64,000 nucleotides of DNA from Isoetes taiwanensis (lineage: Eukaryota; Streptophyta; Lycopodiopsida; Isoetales; Isoetaceae): positions 6,939,891 to 7,003,890 of the forward strand of contig JAJEKV010000035.1 in the NCBI GenBank assembly GCA_021234155.1, given 5' to 3'. Below are positions 57,891 through 64,000 of the stretch, piece after piece. The notes under the pieces are model-generated. The model saw only the letters and a list, made by a program, of their open reading frames with translations, did not search any database and was not told the DNA's origin. Both the position numbers and the translations under genes were made by a program. Numbering within the stretch: the first letter of the stretch is position 1; the number at the start of each line of letters is the position of its first letter.

Positions 57891-58962
57891 GTTTGAAGCG
57901 CCTAATGATCATACAGCAACCAAGAATGGATCTATTAACTTCGGAAATCTAGAAGAGGATAGTGATATGGATAAAGAGGATGGCGAAGGCTATAGGAATG
58001 GGCATGCCAAGATATCAAAAATGCTAGACATAGGGTATAACAAAAGGAAACAAGGGAATAATAATGAGTTTAAGACAAGGGAATAATAATGAGTTTAAGA
58101 CAGAAGAATATCCATGTGCATGTTCGCCTATGGAAGTTGTTGAAAGCATAGAAGAGAATAATAAAGAAGATCTTGCACATGCTGAACCATGTCCAGGTTC
58201 GCCTATGGATTTTGGTGGTGGTTTTGAACATCAGATCTGGACGGTGAATCAGTTTCCAAAGGTTCAGATAGCGTTAACATTGGGGAAGATGAAGGCCCTA
58301 ATAAATGCAAGTAATGCAGGACCAACCAGAATCATAAGCAACAGCTCAATGATACAGGGATGGGCAAAATGAAGCAAAAACGATGGAAGAAATGAAGATG
58401 AACAGCTCAAGGGTTGTGCACCACAGGAAGAGATAGACTTGAGAACACAAAATGGAAAATCTACTGAGAAGGGGGGAAACGGGAAGTTGAGGAAGAAATT
58501 CAGGACATTAATGGTAAATTGGCTGGACAGGCATCAGCTAGAAAAAAAATTCAAAGGCTACAGATAATGTTGTGATCATTGATGACGACGAGGACGATGA
58601 TAACGATAGCAGAAGTGCTCATAATTATTTAAGAAACGTTCATGAATTTTATTGTTGCCCAAGCATTGATGAAAATGATGATGACGATGATTGTCAAATA
58701 TTGGGTTGGCTACCTTAAAAAATGGGGAAACATTCTAGAAAAACAAAGAAACTGTTTTCAAGAGAAAATGGTGCAGGGTCCTTCAAGGCTGCACGCCCAA
58801 CATCCTCAAGGAGTTTAGATGGTGATTCTTATGATTTTGAGGTAATTACAGGGATAGAAGATATTTGAGCACAATGGGAGGAAGAACACAAACGCATGAG
58901 AACAACAAAGGGCTGTAAATCGATTCTTATCAATGAAAAAAGAGCCTTTGATTTTGCATGAT
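57891..58962 (+). pseudogene. Acidic protein relic with SUMO-interacting-like motif
   Basis: Protein-like acidic blocks on the plus strand, broken by frame changes: FEAPNDHTATKNGSINFGN, LEEDSDMDKEDGEG, then (58082-58290) YPCACSPMEVVESIEENNKE and HAEPCPGSPMDFGGG with two related CSPM/GSPM units, then (58563-58718) DNVVIIDDDEDDDND to DDDDDCQILGWLP and (58721-58867) MGKHSRKTKKLFSRENG. VVIIDDDED has the hydrophobic-then-acidic form of a SUMO-interacting motif. GGGAATAATAATGAGTTTAA is duplicated at 58051-58095, which introduces a stop. The blocks look like the disordered N-terminal part of a nuclear protein. No family is named. Confidence 0.35.
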
Positions 58963-60812
58963 GTTGGTTGTTGGAACAAATCTGGCTATAGTTACAAAAG
59001 ATAATGGATTCTTAGCTGGTTAATTGCGTTAACGGAGTTGCGTAATCTCTATGTTCGTTTATTTTGCAGTGTAGCCTTGATATTGCAGTTTAACCTGCAA
59101 TGCTCTATCTTAGCATTGTTGCGTTGCCTCTAAATAGTACAATAGCTTGCTATGAGTCCAATCTCTTCACTAGTGCATGAAACACTAGTGAGGTCGTTGC
59201 TCTATTGCAGATTTACATGCCCTTGGAGCAGTACTGCAATTGCTTATCTTTTAAAAGATCAAAGTGCACCTCTGCATGTCAGAGCAGCTAAATAATCCAC
59301 AAGCACAACAAGAAGCATGTTTTTGGATGCTTATATTTTGACTGGATGAAAGGATATACCTTGGGAGATTCTATTACGAACAATCCCTCACAAGGTGTTA
59401 TCTACTTTGCCAAATAAAAATATATAACACAAGGAAATAGCAAGGTTTCCAAAGAACCACGATTCCTTTATGCATCATTATTATAGCCTTTCGGGTCACA
59501 AGCTGTAGGTTATTCTATTGGCCAACAATAAAGTCATAACTGGTGTGTAATTTGATGCATTCACAAAGTAACACCAAGTCGCACAAAATTCTCCTCTCTT
59601 TTCTAATACAACGCCTTGCCCACGAAAGCCCCATAAAAAACTAAGATGGATCAACAAAATTATTAGAATCATAATCCTCTATGTACAAATAATCTGAATG
59701 ATTGGAAAAAGTAGAGACCCTTAATTTGTCGGTATAAGTGGTCATGTACAAACAAAATCTCGGGACTATAGTTGTATGTGGGAATGTACACAAACTGTAA
59801 CTAACTTTGAAATCTACTTACTATCTGTCTCATCTTCTACATATAGGCAGTTTGTAATATTCCATTATTTGTAGAGTGTATTATCATTTCGCGTGTTTTA
59901 ATTTTTTCAAGGCCATTATATTGCAATAGTTTATGGGGACTATTCTATGTTGGGCACTCTAGACCGTTCTTGCAAAGAATATGGGGTTGAACAGACATGT
60001 CTTGACTTGCCTCACAGTATGTGAACTGCAATCAACATACATCTCTATCGTTGATGTCCAGAATTGAGATCTATTCGACTCAATACAAAACTTCTTTTGC
60101 AGTGGGTTGGCGAAGAGAAATGTTCGCGGCGGCCGCGATAAATTTCTTGTAGTAATAATGTTTATTTAACCGTGACAAATTGCATGAGAGAGATCTAGCT
60201 CTTGGCTTTTGTTGATTGGAAAACGACACTAGGTGGCACTATGACATTATCTTATTATTTTATGATTAAGGGCGTTGATAAATAAATGTAAAGACAATAG
60301 GGGCAACAAAATATTTTGTGCAATGAGCGAAAGATGTAATGGCTTATTTTGGGAAAAAGGTGAGCACCCTCAACGGAAACCAACTGGAAACCCTCAGAGT
60401 AGTGGAAACCCTCAGTTTTTGATGCCATAATCGATGCACCATTCAGCGCCATGGCATCTGTTGTTTGAAAGCTTGAGGATGCCTAAGCAACAAACCATGG
60501 GGCCGCAATTTATCTGCACAGCTTGGAAACACTTAGGAATAGTCTGCAAATCTTGAATTTAGGACCGATTGAGACTGAAATGCAGAGTCTCTTTTTATTG
60601 TTCAGGCTGAATACACCTACACCTTAGCCACCACATTGGGCAGTCATTCTTCCTTTGCCAGTTTTGCCTTTCAACAAATGATAAGAGGCAAAAGGATTAG
60701 AAAGCATTAGAACAGAGCCTGCGGTAGAACAAATTATCACAGATATTTGATGGGCACTATGAGAGGGCATTCGAGCCTACTACTGAAAAGAGGCCACAAT
60801 TTCATTTAAGAG
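58963..60812. other. Spacer; no recognised gene
   Basis: AT-rich sequence without credible frames. GCCGCGATAAATTTCTTGT at about 60132 is also present in both copies of the 20-kb unit (near 20260 and 40493), a short shared fragment of unknown origin. Confidence 0.4.
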
Positions 60813-61372
60813 GTGATACCTGCATTGTTAAATATGGGGGATTCTCAATTCCTTTTGGACAGAGCATCAATTGTTTGGCAAGCGAGTAAATCAATTCGTC
60901 CTTTTCTTCTAGCAGGCAATACTCAGAGCAACACAACTGGCATGCCGGCTTCTGATTCTGTGTTTTGTCTACGCCCGGATTTTTTTCTACAGCGACATCT
61001 TAAGCGGTATCGGCCCAGCAATAGCGGCGATACAATCTGCCAGATTATTTTCATGAAATGTTCTCTTCTTTACTTTCAGCTCCACAGATTCGTTTGGATC
61101 AAGAGCATAATGCATGCCTTGAATACAACGAAGACAAACGGCTCCACGGCCCCTCACAACGTGGACAACCGCAGAGTTTTTCCTGTGTTTTCTCTAAGGA
61201 TTTGGTCTGCATCAACACCTTCATTTGCTTTCTAAAGCCTGTGAAACCCTTCATTGAGATCTTGAGAGGATTGTGCCTTCAAATTTTGGCCCTGTTTGCC
61301 CTTGAATCAGAGCCTGCTAATAAAGCTTTGTCTTTTGCTACAGAGCAAGCCTTTCACAAAAGTCCCTTCTGA
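60813..61372 (+). other. Overlapping unassigned ORFs
   Basis: Two overlapping plus-strand frames (60813-61235, 140 codons; 61058-61372, 104 codons). The second has a coding-like stretch (QIRLDQEHNACLEYNEDKR) but no recognised domain. It may be a remnant of a gene; I cannot choose a frame or strand with confidence. Confidence 0.2.
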
Positions 61373-61980
61373 CAGGCATGCACCCATTTATTTTAGGAGA
61401 CCAAGCAATCGGATTGATGGGTATGGCAGAAAGGGCAAGGAACAACAGGCACATATCTTATCGGGTTGCCCTGGTCTTTTATCATTAGGGGCGGATGTTT
61501 TAGGCTGGAAGCTCTCATGTTTCCTCGTTCTCAACTCCGCTCCTGGTTCTCAACTCTGCTCCAGCTTTTTCATAGCCATACCACACTCGTTGTGCCATAT
61601 CAATACCCGTGGACCTTTTAGCCATGATTAATCCTCATCCAGCCATGATTAGGTCCTAGCCGCTTCAAATCACACTTAGGGAAAAATTGGAATCGAAACG
61701 GCAGCAACAACATGAATTGTGAGCTCTAAAGGCAGTCACCAGAGATTGGTGTGCCGGAGTTGCCCTCTGGCACATCAGACAATGAAACTCTTAAAGCTTG
61801 AAATTAAAGCAACCAAAAAGATTACCTGGTTCAAGACACGAAAATTGGCAAACAGAGGACTTCAAGGTACTTTGTTTGCTTCAAGGTACTTTGTTTGCCG
61901 GAGGAGGACGGAAGGTTTTGGGAGGGACATAGAAGGCAAGAGGCATACCTGGTGAGAGAACGTAGATGACCGGGAAAAGT
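61373..61980. other. Spacer with small repeats
   Basis: CTTCAAGGTACTTTGTTTGC is duplicated head to tail at 61860-61900; CATGATTA/ATCCTCAT motifs recur near 61623-61650. No gene recognised. Confidence 0.35.
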
Positions 61981-61984
61981 GGTC

Positions 61985-62070
61985 TATAAAAGGCCAGAGC
62001 TAAACCCAGAGGAGAAGAGGCAACGAGAGCATAGCCATGGCGCCTGCCGGAAAGGAATAGTTAATTTCTA
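61985..62070 (+). promoter_or_regulatory. Candidate core promoter with short leader ORF
   Basis: A consensus TATAAAAG box (61985-61992) is followed at 62037 by an ATG in good context (GCCATGGCG) that opens a frame of only seven codons (MAPAGKE). A CGCCGGAAAGGATAG segment at 62101 repeats its end. No downstream gene was recognised. Confidence 0.3.
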
Positions 62071-62369
62071 AAACAAATTTTACTCTGCATTCCATGTGCA
62101 CGCCGGAAAGGATAGCCGGGAAATATAGATAATTCCAAAAGTTCTTCCGGTTCACATAATTTTATATATAGTCAATATATTGAGTTTGTAATTTTCCATT
62201 TTTGTCACGGTTCGAATTTTTCTGCGCGGCAATTTAGGCTTATTTTTTGCTGCCACGTTTCTGACTATTTTTCATCCGCGCGTTGCCATGCTTTGCCATG
62301 AATACAGTCGGTTCGACGTCTGTCAACGACCAAGCGTGCTGTGCTATGGCTATGGTTGCAAACAGAAAC

Positions 62370-62545
62370 CAAGAGCTGCCATGCTTCGAGCTTTAAGCAC
62401 CGGTTTCTTCTAGCTTTATTTAGGTTTACTTTTTTTTAATCTGAAGCCAATGCCAAATCGGCCATGTTGGGCTCAGTTCCGGCCATGCTTCGAGCTTTAA
62501 GCACCGCTTTCTTCTAGCTTTAGGTTTACTTTTTTCTAGCTATGG
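62370..62545 (+). repeat. ~105-bp direct duplication
   Basis: GCCATGCTTCGAGCTTTAAG followed by CACCG.TTTCTTCTAGCTTTA and TAGGTTTACTTTTTT occurs at about 62378 and 62483. Confidence 0.8.
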
Positions 62546-64000
62546 CTATGGCGCCAAGAAGTTCTCTGTTTTCTCTCCTTTTTTCTAGACTTAATAGATA
62601 TGGCCTTACAGATGTGGCCACAAAATCTGTCTTGGTGAAAATAGAACAATATTAATGGAGTACGTGGAGCTATACTGCAAAAAAACGAAGAGTGTCTAGT
62701 ACTCTGGCTATGGTGGACGAAAGAAAGTTCAGCTATACTACAGGTTTCTACATTTCTTCATATTGTATGAAATTTCCTGATCCAGGTACTTCATTTTTCT
62801 CCAGCTATGGAGTCTTTGCTAGAATCGCAGTAGAAGGTAGCAAACTGCCGTGAAAAACTTTGAGCTTTGGCATGGCCATGGCTGTATATGTTGGTTTGTA
62901 GGCAGTGCGAGTAACTTATTTGAGCTCCATCCATTTTTTTGCTGCTTTTTCTTTGCAAATCGAGAGCTAAGCCAGTGGATTCTACTCTGTGGCAAAACAA
63001 AAAGGGAAAGCTCATTATGGTGTCCCTCCTGCTTCTAAAAATAGAGCATGATTGATGAGAACAGATTAATACATCGAATTTGGAAAGACAGATTAAAACA
63101 TAGAATTAGACAGATTAGAACATCAAATTTGAACAATTTTGAGCTTAAGCATGAGAGCATGGCAGTGCAAGATTTTGTGGTGAGGGGATGGATTTATGAA
63201 TCAGAGAGGCCGGTTTGTCAAAATTCGTCAGTTGAGGTTCACATTCCTTCTTTTTGTGGCCATGATTTTTGCTTCTGAATCTTTCTGCAAACTTGACAAT
63301 TCAGTTTGCAAGGTTTTAACCAGAAAAGTTTTCTCCCTGAGCTGTTCCGTTAGCATGTAGGATCCCCAGGCATTTCTTCCTTTTTCCTTTTTCTGCATGC
63401 ATAAGAAGAGCCAGATGAAAATGATATGTCCCTATAATGTTTCGACAGGATGCCTACAGAGGTAAAACAAGCCTGATAGAAAGCAAAAAAGATTTGACAT
63501 CACGGAGCAGCCAAAATGGCAAATATAAACTAAAGTCCAACATTTTCTAAGCAGATTTTCATTATAATAAATTGTTTGCGAATACATTACATGACTCGGG
63601 AGGCTGGCGTCCTTGCAGGTTCCAAATGTTTTATATGTTTTATGTACTTGATCTCATGTGTCCATAGAAGTAATTGATCTTTCTTGCTTTCTTTTCAAGG
63701 AACTCATCACCTAGGCCTAACCACTCTTAGACAAGTCCATATTTTTTTGAGAACTCCATGCGACAGTCTGGATACCTGTTTTGATGATGTCCTTAACAAG
63801 ACGGCGTGTCCTTTAGATGGTTTAGAGATATATTAGAAAAATGTTAAGCTAATACTTGAATGTTTTGGCTTTAAGTCAATCAAACCCTTTGAATAATTGT
63901 TCCTAATCAATTTCCTTTTAGGCATGCGATGTTTAAAAGCTATCAAGGTGCAAGCTCTAGAGTTCAGAATTTAAACTGGGCTCAAAATGACTGATCAATT
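62546..64000. other. AT-rich tail of the window; no recognised gene
   Basis: Frames of 60-76 codons occur on both strands (for example 62850-63038 and 63048-63278) with no family, splice sites or repeats to support them. AGACAGATTA(G/A)AACAT recurs near 63087 and 63108. Confidence 0.4.

Overview
The window is nuclear DNA of a land plant. The evidence is short GT-AG introns, a receptor-like protein of the plant LRR-RLP class, a PPR fragment, a kelch/F-box-like gene, a BTB-ankyrin relic of the type found in plants, a plant-type aspartate aminotransferase relic, two TA-rich miniature inverted-repeat elements and abundant nested repeats. Gene density is very low and most coding sequence is broken. 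The gene mix would fit a fern or another seed-free plant as well as a seed plant, and the species cannot be named from the sequence.

Layout. Bases 1-6400 are single-copy and hold a terminal exon (minus strand), a frameshifted F-box/kelch-like gene (minus strand), an intact serine-rich repeat ORF (plus strand) and a small MITE. Bases about 6428-46880 are one ~20.2 kb unit present twice in direct tandem (copy A ~6428-26653, copy B ~26655-46880). Each copy contains, in order: a ~506-bp tandem repeat, a ~112-bp tandem repeat, two 1.52-kb units made of a 10-bp-period TTCTAGAA array with a tRNA-like segment, a decayed ORF, an LRR receptor-like protein gene, a ~355-bp tandem repeat, a dispersed element with a (CTATT)n tail, a 2.48-kb segment bounded by 169-bp TG...CA direct repeats that holds a PPR fragment, a minisatellite, and a promoter with a 5' leader. 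Bases 46880-64000 are single-copy and hold gene relics: an ATG16-like WD40 fragment, a BTB-ankyrin relic, the C-terminal half of an aspartate aminotransferase, and an acidic protein relic. They also hold a long-armed foldback element and many short tandem duplications.

Two points matter most to a user. First, copies A and B differ mainly at CTG/CAG-type sites, in either copy, while CTG-poor stretches are almost identical for more than 1 kb. That looks like residual long-read consensus error at CHG-methylated cytosines that short-read polishing could not fix in a duplicated region, so frameshifts in the two LRR copies should not be taken as real. Second, the TTCTAGAA array keeps a strict 10-bp phase and spells tandem heat-shock elements over kilobases, which is the most unusual structure here.

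No CRISPR array, rRNA gene or intact transposase/reverse transcriptase was seen. The genes do not form a pathway; the window reads as repeat-rich, gene-poor chromatin with one potentially functional receptor-like protein (in two copies) and one or two intact ORFs of unknown role.
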